This document shows, in pieces, positions 1 through 13,793 of a DNA stretch of 64,000 nucleotides. How positions within the stretch are numbered: the first letter of the stretch is position 1; every line of letters begins with the position of its first letter. The translations under genes and the position numbers were made by a program. The notes below the pieces were generated by a model. The model saw nothing but the letters and a program-made list of their open reading frames with translations. It searched no databases and was not told the DNA's origin. Origin of the DNA: Spirodela intermedia (Eukaryota > Streptophyta > Magnoliopsida > Alismatales > Araceae); NCBI GenBank assembly GCA_902729315.2, contig LR746278.1:2985501-3049500 (forward strand), read 5' to 3'.

Positions 1-480
1 CAGCCGCCACCTTATTCTGTGAAGATGGATAGATCTGGTCTCCGTGTGGGTTCTTGAATCAGAGACGCAGCTGATTTATATGTCCCTTCATTTGGTCTCC
101 ATGATCCATCAATGGAGGGCGATGAATGGAGAAGAAGAGGATTTCAGAAAGCTTCAGACCAGGCCCTGAGAAGAAAGAAGAACCCATCATCACTCTAATC
201 CCCAGTGCTGCAGTCTTGCCGAGGACCGGCCGAGTCTCATCGGTTTGAATCCATAGGCTCGGTTCAGCTCGACATGATTTTTTAACGGGCATGTGGTGAT
301 TCTTCAGGATTCCAACCAGAACAGGCGACGACCTCAGTAATTGTCTCAAACTGATGAGGAATCAACAGGAGGCCGATATGAGACTCAGTTTTTTTTTTTT
401 TCTGAAAGATCATTCGTCAGATTGGCAGGATCGTATAATCTCATTAGGGAATCAGTTTAAGTTCTCAGGGTATCAGTAAG
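1..480. other. Unassigned sequence at window edge
   Basis: No reading frame here resembles a protein I know, and the short open frames lack codon structure or domain motifs. The stretch lies beyond the probable trailer of the minus-strand CPSF30 gene and could be intergenic or belong to a gene outside the window. A run of about 12 T occurs near 390-401. Nothing more can be supported. Confidence 0.4.
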
Positions 481-501
481 CCCATCTTGGAAACATTTTG
501 T

Positions 502-502
<1 letters not shown>

Positions 503-533
<31 letters not shown>
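503..533. repeat. (CT)n microsatellite
   Basis: A pure TC/CT dinucleotide run of about 30 bp lies in the probable 3' trailer or downstream flank of CPSF30. It is likely length-polymorphic. Confidence 0.9.
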
Positions 534-536
<3 letters not shown>

Positions 537-881
537 CCTAGGAGGAGATCGCTGCCGATCCCTTAGCTTGCTGTGAATCAAAACACCAGTTCTGCTCCAG
601 AATCGAAGGATACCCATACATTGAAGCATATCAAGATATATACAGACCGCCCTAGAAAAAGGAAATGTACAGCGTAGCAAAAATAGTAAATTCTGTGATG
701 TCCAAGGGGGGCGCCCCCCTCTCAACCCCCAGAAGATAACCCATCTCTGGTTACAACATCGTATTAATGTTACATCCTGGCCAAGTGGAGATTGGCGGAA
801 CAAGCTACGCTGCCCAAAATGTTAGGAGGGGGGAAAAAATCAAAGGGAAAAATTAGCCAGCCCCGTTGACCTTAGGGACTT

Positions 882-3800
882 TCAGTCGTTGGGTGCCATC
901 TCCCACTGGTCAGAGCCCTCCCCATCAGCTCCTCGTCGCTTCCTCTTGCTATCACCATGCTTTGATCGCCTCGGAGCTTCATCCTCACTGCCGCTCTCAT
1001 ACTGCGGCCCTGCCGCCGGCCCCCTGGTGCCTCCCTGGTGCCACAATTGATCATCGGGGCGGTGGGCAGAGTCCTGTACCTTGCTGCCTTGATCCGATCC
1101 AGCGTCATATCGGTCGCTCTGATCGCTGCCGGACCTCCTCTGTTCTCTCTTTGGCATCCTAGGATTGGCCGCCAGCGGCAGCGGCGGCCGGATCAGTGGT
1201 GGCATCCCCATCGGCCGATTCCCTCGAGCAGCACCAATGCCCGTCATGGCCATGCCGCCCATGAAGGGAGGCCTGCTGCCGCCCATCATCATGCCGATCC
1301 CGCCGCCATGGAAGACAGCAGATCCAGGTTGCGCCATGCCGGGGAAGTTGCCAGAGAATCTTGGGCCGGGGAAGGGCTGGAAGAACCGGGGGCCAAAGAG
1401 ATCAGGGTTGCCAAAGCCATCGGTAGCGACGGCGCCATACCCGAACCCGTCGGCACCCATCATCATGGGGGGGAAGCCCCGGATGCCAAGCATCGGCCGG
1501 CTGCCGCGCACCATTGGCATGTGCGGCGGCCACATCAGGGCACGGCCCCGTCCCCTCGCAAGAGCAGCCTGGCCCAAAACTTCTTCCTCTTCGTCGCTGT
1601 CCTCTTCCTCTTCCTCGTTGTCCTCAAAGGGAACGATGTCCGGATTCTCAGCCGAATCGTCCATCTCGACTCCCTTCGCCTTCTCCTCCTCACGCTTGGA
1701 CTCTGCAGCGATTAGCATGGCCTGGATAGAAAGGCACCCAAGAGCAGGAATATCAATGGAAGTGATGATGGAGGATGAGGAAATTATATCTGGAGCAAGT
1801 TGGTTTAGCAGGTTCATCATGCCATATGTTCAAACAGACCTGAAGCATTATTCACTAACAGGCCCAATCCTGTGGTTATGTGCCCAGAAATATTCTAAAT
1901 AAAAAATCCGCATTCAATTAAAAAAAAATCATAAATTCAAGCTCTGTGCTACAATGGTAATGCCATCAATTCAGCACTGAAGAGAAAGTGCGGATGTTAA
2001 ATCATTCTTGGAAAATTACTCCTCAAGATTTTCATTTCATCGATTTAAATTTCTGTTCTTATTCAACTCAAGTGAAAAAACTTGGGATAACAAGAAAGAA
2101 TCACCAACAACTGTCGTGCACCAGAAAAAAAAAAACACAAAGGATCAAATGCATGTGATGATAGTATATTATGAGAATATTATTCACAAGGGTAATCTGC
2201 AGTGGCATTCGCATGGAATCATACCATAAGTTCGCTATCTGGTTCGAGGTAAAGTAGCGAAGCCAACTGCTCACCAATCGAAGGCTCCAGCTCCTGGCAG
2301 TCTCGACTAATCTGCAATCGCATGTAAAAAACGAAAGTAAGCCAAGGGCTACGTTGGATATGCTAGGAAACATGCACCAAACTGACGCAAATTCGAAGAA
2401 AAGACCCTTATTTTTTCAACTGCAATTCCATCCACATGGAATTATCATTTAGTTGATCTTGAGAACAATGCATATCGTGAAGCTCAACCTAAGTCATCAG
2501 CACCATGACTCATTTATATAAAGGAAAATGTTTGAGTTTTTAATATAGCTTCGCATGCACAATTATCAAGAAATGTTTTGTTCATCACCTCCTCACGTCA
2601 ATCAAGAACACTCTGCTGACAGGATCAAGAAAAATTAACTTATTTTAAACGACGCATTTGTAATCTGAAGTTCATTGCCATAAATTGTATGCTTTGAATT
2701 CTGTCCTCATACAGAATCATAATATCCCCAACGTCATCATCTCTTCATTCTAGGTTACTCGTGAGCAAAGGGTATCCAATAATGACTTCCTCATCTTGCA
2801 TTACAACACATTTGCTGCTCTTCTAACACGCGGTTATGACCCTTTCTGTGCTTCCATTGTAAATCCAGAATCTTCATGTCCACTATTGAATCCAAATAAA
2901 TTAATCATGTCTGGAACCCCTTGGATATATAACCATTAATAAACCCATGTCATAATATATGTCAAGGTTTTGAGAAGAACGATAGTTAAAAAAACAGCAC
3001 GAGAGATATCAACTTCATGAAAATGTAGTAAGTCCGAGAAGAGAACAAGTTCTCTGTTTGATTATCAAAGATATCAATTTCTCTGTTTGATTCTGCTGAA
3101 TTTTTAGATGCCTCTTACAGATGATGACAATAAAATACATAAGTTTCCAAGAAGAGTTATAACGAAGAATTCAGTCAAAGGTTGACAAGTGACATCACAA
3201 AATGCAGTCTAGATTTCACCAAGTAGAAGAGGATGAAAGGAGGAGAAGAAAGAAGACAGGCTGCATCATGAGGAAGAAGAAAAGAAGATGAAGCGAAAAA
3301 AATGAGCTACGAGAAGCAAGAAATGGGAGGAAGGAAAAAGAAAGGCAACATCTCCGTCAGTATGCAATCACTCCACTTCATTTTCCCTTCAACGTCTTTC
3401 GTCCGCCCAGTCTCACAGCCATAACAAATGAGGGATGGGCGGGGGCCGAGTGAAAAGATGGTAAAATTATGATATCAAATTTCTCAATTCCCTCCTGCCA
3501 ATTGTTTGTATAGTTGCCATCAAACTGGCTTCACTGAGCTGATTAATCGTCTTAAATCCAGCCAATAATAATCAGACATATGTTGACAATGGTAGCAACA
3601 AAGACATCACCACTCAACTGTGGCAATGAAGTGTCCCCTCCTTCAGTCGGCCACACCTCACTCTTTTATCCACCCTAAAACCATTTCCAAGTTAGGGGAA
3701 AACTAGGAAAATGTCAACTTCACCACGGGGTTAGCAAATACCCTCAATTACGAGAAGTACAGTGGTCATGAACAGTCACAAAAAGTTCAAATAAGAGCAT

Positions 3801-6800
3801 TTCTGTACAAATGTCACGTGGTGAGGACAGACAAGAAACATTGTTTCGGGAAGTATTTGCACAAAAAGCATCAATGAAAATGCTTCAAAGGGTGAAAAAT
3901 ACTTCGGCTTTCCAATACGTCTAAAAAAAATCACATGTACCATTAACTTAATGGCTTATCTGACGACTCCGAAAAGTGGAATTTTCATCCGGCAACTTTT
4001 TCGAAAGGTGAATACAGAAACATAATGGTGAGCTTTATATATTCATATGGATTAACAGACACAGAGGTCTATAGATATCGATATACCTACACACTCTATC
4101 CAGCTTGCAATTGGTAGTGGTAACTAAATGATCACAGTCCCACCTGGCTACATGATAGAACCCAGAGGACTAATAAATCACATAAACTGGTTGACAGAAA
4201 GCTCCCAGATTTCTAAAAAGTAGTCCATAGAGTCTATCAGACAGATCTACCAAGAGTTATACCAAAATGTTGGTTAAGTATATAATATGTATTGCGTGAG
4301 GTAATACATCATAGGTTGAGTACTATGTTTTATTCGCATCACTAATCATTAAAAGGAAAATGAAAACCACCAGATTATATCACGAGGACTATAGCATCAG
4401 GCACCTATCATGTTATGTGCTAATGTACGGTAAGAACATCAACAGGCGGATTCGTCCCACACATTTTCATGCACGAGGCGAAAAAGTGTCTACTGAATGG
4501 AGAAAGGAGAAAGGAGATGTCTACTGAATAACATAGAAAACTCCATTTCTTTATGCACGAGGCAAAAATTGTCCCACATCTGATCTTTAAGCAATGAAAA
4601 ACGACATAACATAAAATATAAAATATACCTTCACTGGCAAGTTCTCATTGTAAGGATTCCTCAAGTGGCGAGTTTTATAAAAAGACAATTCACCGAGCTG
4701 CAACAAATGATGATGCAGTTAGCTAAAAACCTCATGATACTATACTTATCTATGAAACAAAATAAAAAATTACATATAGAAAATGTTCCACATAAATTGC
4801 GATGTCAATAGAAATTGTTTACAAGCATGAAAAAAATTGGAAAATTGGAAAACATTTCAAAACTTGGACAAGTTTTAATACAAGAAAAGCATATGTACAC
4901 TGCCATGTCAAACACTTTGATCAATAAGCATACAAGGTAAAAATATTGAATTATAAAGGAATAATTTCATTGTCAAATAATCTTCAACACTATAATTCAT
5001 CATAATCAGGCACAATCCTAATTGAGGGAATTAGTAATGGGCAAGTAAGACAGCAAAATTTTAGCAATCACAGTAGATTTATAAAAAAAAACTTTAAGAT
5101 AAAGGGGTCCTGATAAGGGAGGTGGGATAGACCCTTTGGTGTCCCATATGCATGAACGATAATCATCCTAGACGAGGCAAGCAAATAGAAAACCCAATCA
5201 ATAGATGTTCAAAACCAAAAGCGCCCATAAATCTATGTCGTGAGCCAAATCTAAACCAAAAGAAATAATTCTCAGACAAAACCAACAACAAATTAAAATA
5301 TTAGCAATTTCCTGTAAGACCGAAATTGAAAGAAAATGAACTGATTAAATATTGTTCATGAACAAAATTCTCAACATTCAAAACTTTACTGAAATAAAAG
5401 TCTATGCTCCAGACAACTAAACTACATCGTATAATAGCAATGCAATAAGTAAAGATAGGAACTCAAAGAAAACCCTTCCACAGCAAGGTTGGGAAACATT
5501 ACACAAAAAATATTTAATTGTTCTCCACAAGCATGCAAGTTTTGATACCAAATTCGAAACCATATTTTGGCAACAAGCAGAATCCATGATTATTTTTTTT
5601 TTCCCACTGATAGAAACAATCTTTCCCCACGAAACAAACAAACAGAAACTTAATAAGCATTCATATCAATGAAAGACAAGAAAGCTAAAGACTTTTCACA
5701 CAAAATTCCCTGGACAGTTGCATCTGATCATGTCAAGATGCATGAAACTTTATAATAAACAGTCAAATCGTTTAAAACAAAAACCCACTAGCGTTTCCAT
5801 GAGAGAGCACTTATAATCACCCAATATTTCTTTGCCAATTGTTGTGACAACACAAAATCACGACAACAAAAGGACAGGAAAATAAATTATCGCCACCACC
5901 GCATGAACTTCAAAAAACATATATCCAATGGTTTACAAGGCCAATCAGGATCCTTGGGCATTGAAAATTGATTAAAAGTCATTAGCTAGAAATAAAAGCA
6001 GTTTGGCGAGTAAAGTCCAAAAGCACCATACCTTTAGCCACTTGATGGAAAAGTTACGACCATAATGTGCAGTCCCATGAGCATGTTTCCAGTTTCCTCC
6101 ACCAACAAAACCACCAATTCTAGACGTCATCTTTGCACACCCCTAAGAATTCATCACAATAATTTTTACATTAAATAATGCCTTGCAACGAATAAACTTT
6201 TACATGTTTTGTCCAGATAAGCAATAGGAAACAAACATTTTCATTTAAAAGTCAGTGTGGAAAGATCTGCATGGAGAGAAGGTATCACGTGCATTAATGT
6301 AGACCAAACAGATGATTACCTGGAAATGACGAGTCCGGTTGATTGAAAATATCAAGATAACATTCTCTGAGGAATCAAAAGCTTCATTTAGTTTAGCCTC
6401 ATTGCTTCTTTGTGTCGCCCAGACACCTTGCTGAACTGACAGTTCGAGATTCTCCCGATTGCAGCTTTTAACAATGAAATACCTTGTTTTTCCATATTTC
6501 AAGATGTGAGAACCAGTCAGAAGGCACTTCTATCATTTATCAAACCCTCTCATAAACCCAAAACGAAGCCGCATAATACAAATGGAAAGCTACAGTGACT
6601 CTACTACGAGGCCAAGACATCAATGGCCCAATCATATAATACACCATGATCAATCAAAGATTGGAATTAAATGGCAGCATAGTAATCATAGGCCAGAAAC
6701 TCTATCCTCATTCACATGATCAATGAGAAAGTTTCAACTCTAACCTTCCTGAAACTCCAGACCCATTGAGTGCAGCAACTAGGAAACAAAATGTTTGACT

Positions 6801-9800
6801 CTCGGCTAGGACACATTATGATCTTCCATATCAAGTTCTAACATTAGCATCATGTACCTTTGCGCAAACCAATTTTTTTTCATTCATGAAATCAGGAGCA
6901 ATTTACTCCCGAGATAACTTGTCGATCCTTAATTCAGAATTTTTTGCTACAACGTTGAACTAAAACAATTTATGTTGTTGGAGGCTCAAATGCCATATGG
7001 TGACAAGTCACATTGACTATGACCATAGTTATGTTTCTCCATCATAAAATCATTGGAGGAGAGGACTGAGTATAAAAAACACTTGGACCTTAATGACGTT
7101 TGAATTGTGTCTCCACAATATTTGATGATATCAGAAGTGAGCGCCCAAGTGTCACAACGAACACACATTCTTTTAAACCCGAAAGTGGATAGTACTGCAT
7201 CGTACCGTCCACCCCACGGTTGCAAATGTTCTTTAGAAAGACACGTTAGACACCAAGAATATTTTAAAAATAAAATAAAATAAGAGGTAAAATACACATA
7301 TACCCTTCTCCTTGAGTAAATGACAGAATAAAAGGAATTACAAAATGTTTGGGTTGACAGCAGATTTTCGAAGAATTCAAATCCCGTCCTAATTTTCCAG
7401 TATGTTGAAATGATTTATGCAAAAGTTTTGACAACTAGAATACCAGCGTTAGAAACATTCGGCATTCTCCATCAAATGTCTGTACACAAATATCCATCAA
7501 ATCATAGGATCAGATATGTTATATTTTTTAAATGAGCGACGTGAAGGACAACAACGTGGACCTTCAATCCCTTTATATGATGTCACAAGATGATAAAGAA
7601 ATGAAAAACTACAAGCAGAGACTACACATTACATCCACGTATCCCAACAACATGAAATTCAGATATCAAGTAAACTACAGAGAAAATTTCTCAGCCTGGA
7701 ATAATTTAAGATTCCGTCTCATGGGATTTATTCAAAACTCGGCTGCACAAAAGTCAAATAGTATCGCCAGATGAAAAAGGTCCACAGATGAGATCATACT
7801 AATATTAATATCCCCGTATATTCGTCGTCGCATCAAAAGAAAAGTGAAAAACTATCCAGCTTCTTCAAAACAAAGTACAGTTCATTTTTTATACTTTAGA
7901 AAAGCATGTCAAGAAAAATGACAGAGACAGCTTTACATGACTTCAATATTCATCTAGAAGCTCCACACACACCTAGATTGACCTTGAGGAAGTGGCAGTG
8001 CAGTTCTGACTGGCTGGTTTGCCGAACCATTTTGAAGATTTTGTGACTGACTCTGGCTAACTTGTTGTTGAGGATGCTGATTTTGATGTTGTTGTAAATG
8101 TTGTTGTTGTGGTGGCTGTGGTGGTTGTGGCTGTGGCTGCGGCTGCAACTGTGGTTGTGATTGTTGAATGGATGGCCCATGTGTACCCGCAGATTTTGAA
8201 AGAGTGGCGTGGCTAATTGCCCCAGAAAATGATGGAAGTTGGGATTTCTCTCCTTGCTGCGTATAGCCCACATTTCTGCCATGGAAAAATCTACCTGAAG
8301 GCCCAAAAGAAGAGCTCATTTGCTGAAGCTTCTGAAAAACTTCCTCCACAGGAGGAGGAGGTCCTTGCAGTTTTGCATGCCTGTACCGGCAGTCAGAACC
8401 ATTTGGGCAAAAGCCCAGCTTGTACCTGCAATTTAATGACAACATAAGTCAATAATGTGCTTTCAGTTGCATGTAATACCTACAACTAAAAACGGAAAAA
8501 AACCGTATGTTGAATAGCACCTTACTGGGAAGTCATTTAAACATGTAAGGGACTTTCAAATCCCATACCTGGAAGTGACGTTTACGGTGAATACATTACA
8601 ATGAACTGATTTGATACTACTTTTGCAGAGTGGGAATAAGGATATCAGAGTATAAAGAAAATTATTCTCCTGTATGAGATTCTTCTGTCAAGTTTAGCAA
8701 TCTAATATTTATCTTGTAGAGGAATCCAAAATTTATAGCTAAGACGTTGAAATTGATAGAGAGAAGATTATTCTGGTATGGGAATGGAGGCATGTGTATA
8801 GGGTGACATGATATCAGCTGGGGAAGTATACACAAGATTCGGCACCACTGTCATTGACAATTTCAATTTGATATTATTGAATAAGTGGCTGAGGAAGTTG
8901 AGAACCTGTAGATAGGAGCTATAAAGAGAAGCGATTGAATGAGAGTACTACAAGAGAGCCAACTGTGAAATTTACAGGATCCCACAATGTCTCTCTGTAA
9001 TAGAGTACAACTGCCAGAATAAATTTTATGGAGGAACAGTCAAACAGTTTGAAGCAATTCTCAGTTTCTAATAACTGAATAATTGTGGCAAGCAAATCTA
9101 AGCATATGGATATATAAAAGAGGAGGAAAATTTATGGTGCGTTAAGCTTATTCCATCACAACACTAGACACAGTGAACAAGGCGGCATCTCAACATTGGG
9201 GTTCTACATCCCCAATAAATAAGATTTTGGATCCACTGTAGAGAACGCCCAAACTATGTTCAATTGTTTCTCCTCATAACTCGTAAATTGAACAAGGACC
9301 ACAATGACTACTCAGAGAATTTATTCAGAAGTGCACCTTCACAAGAGAATTGCCATAAGCAACTCAATAAAATAGGTATTCAATGGCATCCCCAAGGAAG
9401 ATCAAAGGAGGACATAACATCATTCAAAATGACTGATTAAAAGTGGTCAACAAACATCATGGCTTATCTTGCACACGTTTGTTTGATGATATGGATCTAG
9501 AGTACCAGCTAGATACTCAAGAAACATAGTCATTCAGCAAAAGGAGTGGCCATTAGTGTTTGTGGAACGAGAATCCAGGTTAAGGCGTATTGTAGTGAGA
9601 TCCCCCTCCAGTTTGTAAGGATTGGGCGTTTAATACAGTCCTCAAAACATCAGCACAGAAACATTATGTACAGAGAATTTTTTATAGCATATTGGAACTA
9701 TGCATGCAGATCCTTTTTATCATTTAATTTTGATGAATATTCATAGAACTACCCACATCCAAAAACAACTTTCCAATTCCTTAACTTATACAACAGAGAC

Positions 9801-12666
9801 CTAAAAAAATCGAAAAATTAATCAATCAAAAAAATGAATCATTTAATGATCTATCTGGCAGTGGGAGTGGGAACCAGGCCCACCGAAAGGAAGGCATAAC
9901 CAACTCTTGATCAGTAATGGTACTAATGGCACAAAAGGGAGAGAAAATAAAAGAACCAGAGAATTTCACCAAGTCAAAAGAAAATGAAGAAACAAGAGCA
10001 GAAAATGATTGTCCCCAATCAAACGGCACAGGGCAGCCTCCCTATGCCAGGGTCAAATGGACGGAATATGAGGTTCCTTCACTCATCAATTAATCTGAGC
10101 TTCCTCTCATTTGCCCTTCCTTTTTTTTTTCAACCCAGGCACTCATTCGTTAACCAAATAGATCCACAGAATTCCCAAGCATCAGAAGCCAATGAGAAAA
10201 AACCCTTCCACAATAACTACACTTTTTTCCTGAAAGAAAATCCATCTGGGTACCCATTCCGTGCATTGAGGAACAGTTAAGTTCAGTCATTGAAAGGAGG
10301 AGCAAAAATAGGACTTCAATGAGAGGTATCACATAAGAGGTAAATGAGAGGAATTAAACAAATTTCTTACTTATGCATGCATATAGAAGTAATAAAAAAA
10401 ATTCCACGATAATTATGCATAAATCTGGTTGATCCATGATCATTCAACAAACTTTTGGAATCTCAACCGTGTAGGCCTTCATAAGAGAGAAAATGTTTGA
10501 AAACTAGAATTTATTTTCTGAAGATCTTAGCGGCGCTTTTTTAATTATCTTCAACGTATGCTAGATGAAAAGAGATCAAGCGTCTTAACCAACTTTAATA
10601 AATGCAATTAGCATATCAACAACCAGAATTTCTCTCATTGTTAGCTATAAACCATGAACAAAAACTGGAAATATCACCAGAAAGAGATTAAAGACACATC
10701 CGTGGTCATCAAGAACTATAGTTGATTTATGTGCCACTGCATCATAACATTTAAGTGATAAATTTAGTAAAGATAGCGAAAATTTTCACACAGTCAATTA
10801 GTTCATAAAGTCATACAACGGCACCCCCATAAGGCCAATTTGGTGGAATTTCAAGAAGAAACTAAAAATATACATTAATATCCTGAAAGATATTGATAAA
10901 AGAATCAAGACTATGGTGAGAACACACAATGAAAATATGGCTCACAGTTAGCTCAAGAGAGCAAAATTTGAGAAGTAACACCAAGGCTCAACATGGAGCT
11001 CTCATCGGAATGGTGAGAAAGGCAAAAATTATGCTATGAGAGAAGAGCTTCAAGCAGAAATTCAACTTAGAGGGAAACAGCAAGACGCATGAAATCCAAG
11101 TTCAAAGAACATAGCATGCATATTAACAGTGCTAGCAGGCAGACATGAGATCACTGTGATTGAAATTTTTAAAAAGTTTATTTCTATCATAGAAATAGGT
11201 AATGAGTTTGGAAACAAAACTGGAACAGGCTGTGCGAGGTGGAATACATCACATGATTGCTTGAATTCGCTGAATAACACAAGCTTGAATGAAAGCTTTT
11301 GATACCAATTATACGACCACTTAGGAACAGTTGGGTGGTGGGAGGTTAAGAAGACATAAAATAAAAATCCGAGGGTAACTAAGATACAATCATTGGGATG
11401 GAACTGCATCATGACGTTAATGGGAAGAGAGATTGGCGTTGACCCTGTAAAAATCCAAGTGACACGGATTGATGGGACACAAACTGTTATCCTGAGTTTT
11501 CTCCAACAATGAAAGGAATTTTATCCATGCAAGGATAAGAAGGAGACCTGAGAAAGTTTTTAACTGTATCACAATACAAAAGGCCACGGAATACTGTCAC
11601 TACGCTACTCCGAATTTTTTATTTATCTTACTCTTAGACTAAAGAAGTTATTACACTTTGTCATAAATCTCTGAGCTTCTGTCCATGAAATTATCTACCA
11701 TATGCAGATCTCACCCTGTTTCTCAATTTCATGTCTAGCGCTTACTTGCATTTTTATATTGATTTACAGTAGATACCAATATCGGTAGACTAGCAACAAC
11801 TAGAATTTTTTTATCGTACAATAGGCATCGAGTTCAGGAATCAACAAATGGGGAGTCAGTGTCAAGCTAACAGTGAGCCAGAACACTAGGACCTACCCTC
11901 GGAGTTCTCAAGACATCAGTCGACCCTGCATTGACAAGGATAGTGATCGAAAAATCATGGTAAAATATGCTTGCTAATTGAAACATCAACCACCCTATCT
12001 GCCACTTTAACAAAAATGGATACATGAGACGTAGAGTTTAGAAAATCTCAACCAAAAGGAAATTGACTTTGGCCATATATAGATCGTGACATAGTTCCAG
12101 AGACCCGAGGTACAAAATAAAAAAATTACCAGATAAAATCTCTCACTCAAAGTGGAATTTGAACTTTTGCCACGATTCAGAAACAATTCAAGTCGCACAC
12201 AGACAAGGATAGTAACGAGACTAAGGTTATCAAAGGCACACAGACCAGCAACATACATGTTACACTCCTTGATGTCCTCGGTGGTGTGCTTGTAGGGGCA
12301 GTCCTGCTCCCGGCACTCACCGTACAGCCGGAAAAACCGGCACACGGGCATCCGATCCTTGTCGTATTGGTGCAGGAACCCGCAAGCGTCCCCCTTCATG
12401 CACAATCCCCGCAGCCAGTGCCGGCACACCGTCTGGCGGAAGCTCCTCCTCCCGCCGGGCGGATGATGGCCCCCGCCCGGCCCTGCTCCCGGATCCAGCG
12501 ACCCCGCCACCGCTGCCGCCGCCGCATCAGGACCATGTGGGGCGGCGTTGTCCAACGCCGAGTCGACATCGGCGGCGGAGCGATAAACGGGGCCGCCGAC
12601 AGCGCTCCCGTCGAGTCCGCCCTCGAAATCGAAGCTGAGCCCGCCCTCCGCGTCCTCCATCTCCAC
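882..12666 (-). CDS. CPSF30: CPSF30, 30-kDa cleavage/polyadenylation factor with YTH domain
   Basis: Subunit of the nuclear cleavage and polyadenylation complex that binds pre-mRNA near the poly(A) signal; the plant long form also reads m6A. Coding exons on the minus strand are 12666-12257, 8425-7973, 6482-6320, 6142-6032, 4697-4629, 2311-2225 and 1721-882. All have GT..AG borders and join in frame to 710 aa ending MAPND. Three CCCH zinc fingers are visible: C81/C89/C95/H99, C109/C118/C123/H127 and C135/C143/C149/H153. A Pro/Gln-rich linker follows (about 205-265), then the YTH domain (about 288-425) with tryptophans W309 and W360 where the m6A cage is expected. The C terminus has an acidic stretch and Gly/Met/Pro-rich repeats. 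The start lies before the family-typical acidic N terminus. The first intron is 3.8 kb. The match to plant CPSF30-L is strong throughout. A short isoform may end in the second intron (see findings). Confidence 0.97.
7737..7742 (-). promoter_or_regulatory. Candidate intronic poly(A) signal for short CPSF30
   Basis: On the minus strand this reads AATAAA, about 230 nt after the exon 2 donor of CPSF30. Reading through that donor adds five residues (CVWSF) and a stop at about 7954. Known plant CPSF30 genes make a short zinc-finger form by polyadenylation in this intron; use of this particular site is inference. Confidence 0.4.
8426..12256 (-). other. CPSF30 intron 1 (3.8 kb)
   Basis: The donor reads GTATGT right after the second base of codon 137 and the acceptor ends TTGCAG. 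The interior is AT-rich with only short open frames. I see no gene, RNA or intact mobile element in it. Confidence 0.85.
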
Positions 12667-13340
12667 CCGAATCTAGAGCAACGCCCCCCCCTAACCCTCA
12701 ACCTAGGGTTTTGGTGACCTGCGCTGGGGGAGGGAAGACTTCATGCGAGAGCTAGAGAGACAGGTAGAGGGAGAGAGACAAAGAGAGAGGGAGAGAGCGG
12801 GGCGGGGAACGGGGAGAGCTTCTTAGGCGGGCTCAGGGCGCCAAGACGGTGACTATCTAGTAAGTAGGAGAGGGTTACTTATTGGGCCTATCGGCCCATT
12901 ACTTGTTTCCGACGTGTCAATTCATAATTTCCTTTTATTCAGGAGTATACGCCATTTTATTATATAAAACATAAGTTCAACTTTTATCAAACCATCATTT
13001 CAGTATATTTGCTACTATTTTATTTAATATTTTCTTCACTATTTAATTATATTTAAAATACACTGTTTTAATTAAATACAATCATATGGTAGCATACGGA
13101 CATATATTATATAAGCATAAATTCAACTCTTATAAACAATCATTTCATCATATCGGCTACTATTTTTATCTTTAATATTATTAGGCATGGGAGAGCGGAT
13201 CAGAACTCCAATTTATTTATTTTTATAAATAATGTAATATAATAGTTTTAAATTAGTTACAAAAATAATAATGGGGGACGATATTGAAAGAAATTATGGT
13301 GGTATATTTTAAGAAAATAATTATTAGTTTCATATAGAAA
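12667..13340. promoter_or_regulatory. Shared divergent promoter region of CPSF30 and YAO
   Basis: The two genes are head to head, so this interval of under 0.7 kb must hold the CPSF30 5' leader (GA-rich, about 12740-12800) and both core promoters. An AT-rich centre (about 12940-13320) separates the GC-rich CPSF30 side from the pyrimidine-rich YAO leader. No individual motif is assigned. Confidence 0.55.
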
Positions 13341-13470
13341 ATGACATCAATACCCTCACATCATTTAGCTATTCCCTTCCTATCCCATACAAAACCTAAA
13401 ACCCCGTATTCTCTCCTCCCTCTGCCTCGTTGTCGCGCCTTTCTGCCTCTTCCCTCCCTCGGGGCGCTGC

Positions 13471-13497
13471 CTCTCTCTCTCTCTCTCTCTCTCTCTC
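13471..13497. repeat. (CT)n microsatellite in YAO leader
   Basis: An uninterrupted CT run of about 27 bp lies in the first leader exon of YAO. Long CT tracts in plant 5' leaders are common and can influence transcription. Confidence 0.9.
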
Positions 13498-13683
13498 GCC
13501 TCCTCCACCAACTCCCTCTTCTCTTCCGAGCCAAACCCTACGTCTCGTCTAGCTCTTTCCCGGTCTTCCACGAGCGTCAGTCCTTGCTTCATCTTGTATC
13601 TCTCCATCTCGTTCGCTCCGGCATTTTAAGCGGCTCCGTCCTCGCCGGCATCACAGTCAGGTAAGCTTCTCTCTCTCTATGTA

Positions 13684-13762
13684 TCTCTCTTCACCTCCCT
13701 TCATCCCTCCCTCTCTCACACCGACTGTACGTTTCTCTCTTCATCTTGCTCCCCCTCTCTCC

Positions 13763-13793
<31 letters not shown>

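Noticed and set aside
1165-1902. Long plus-strand frame of 245 codons opposite the last CPSF30 exon
   Set aside because: It is a shadow of the GC-rich CPSF30 C-terminal exon, whose minus-strand frame matches the family to the final residues.
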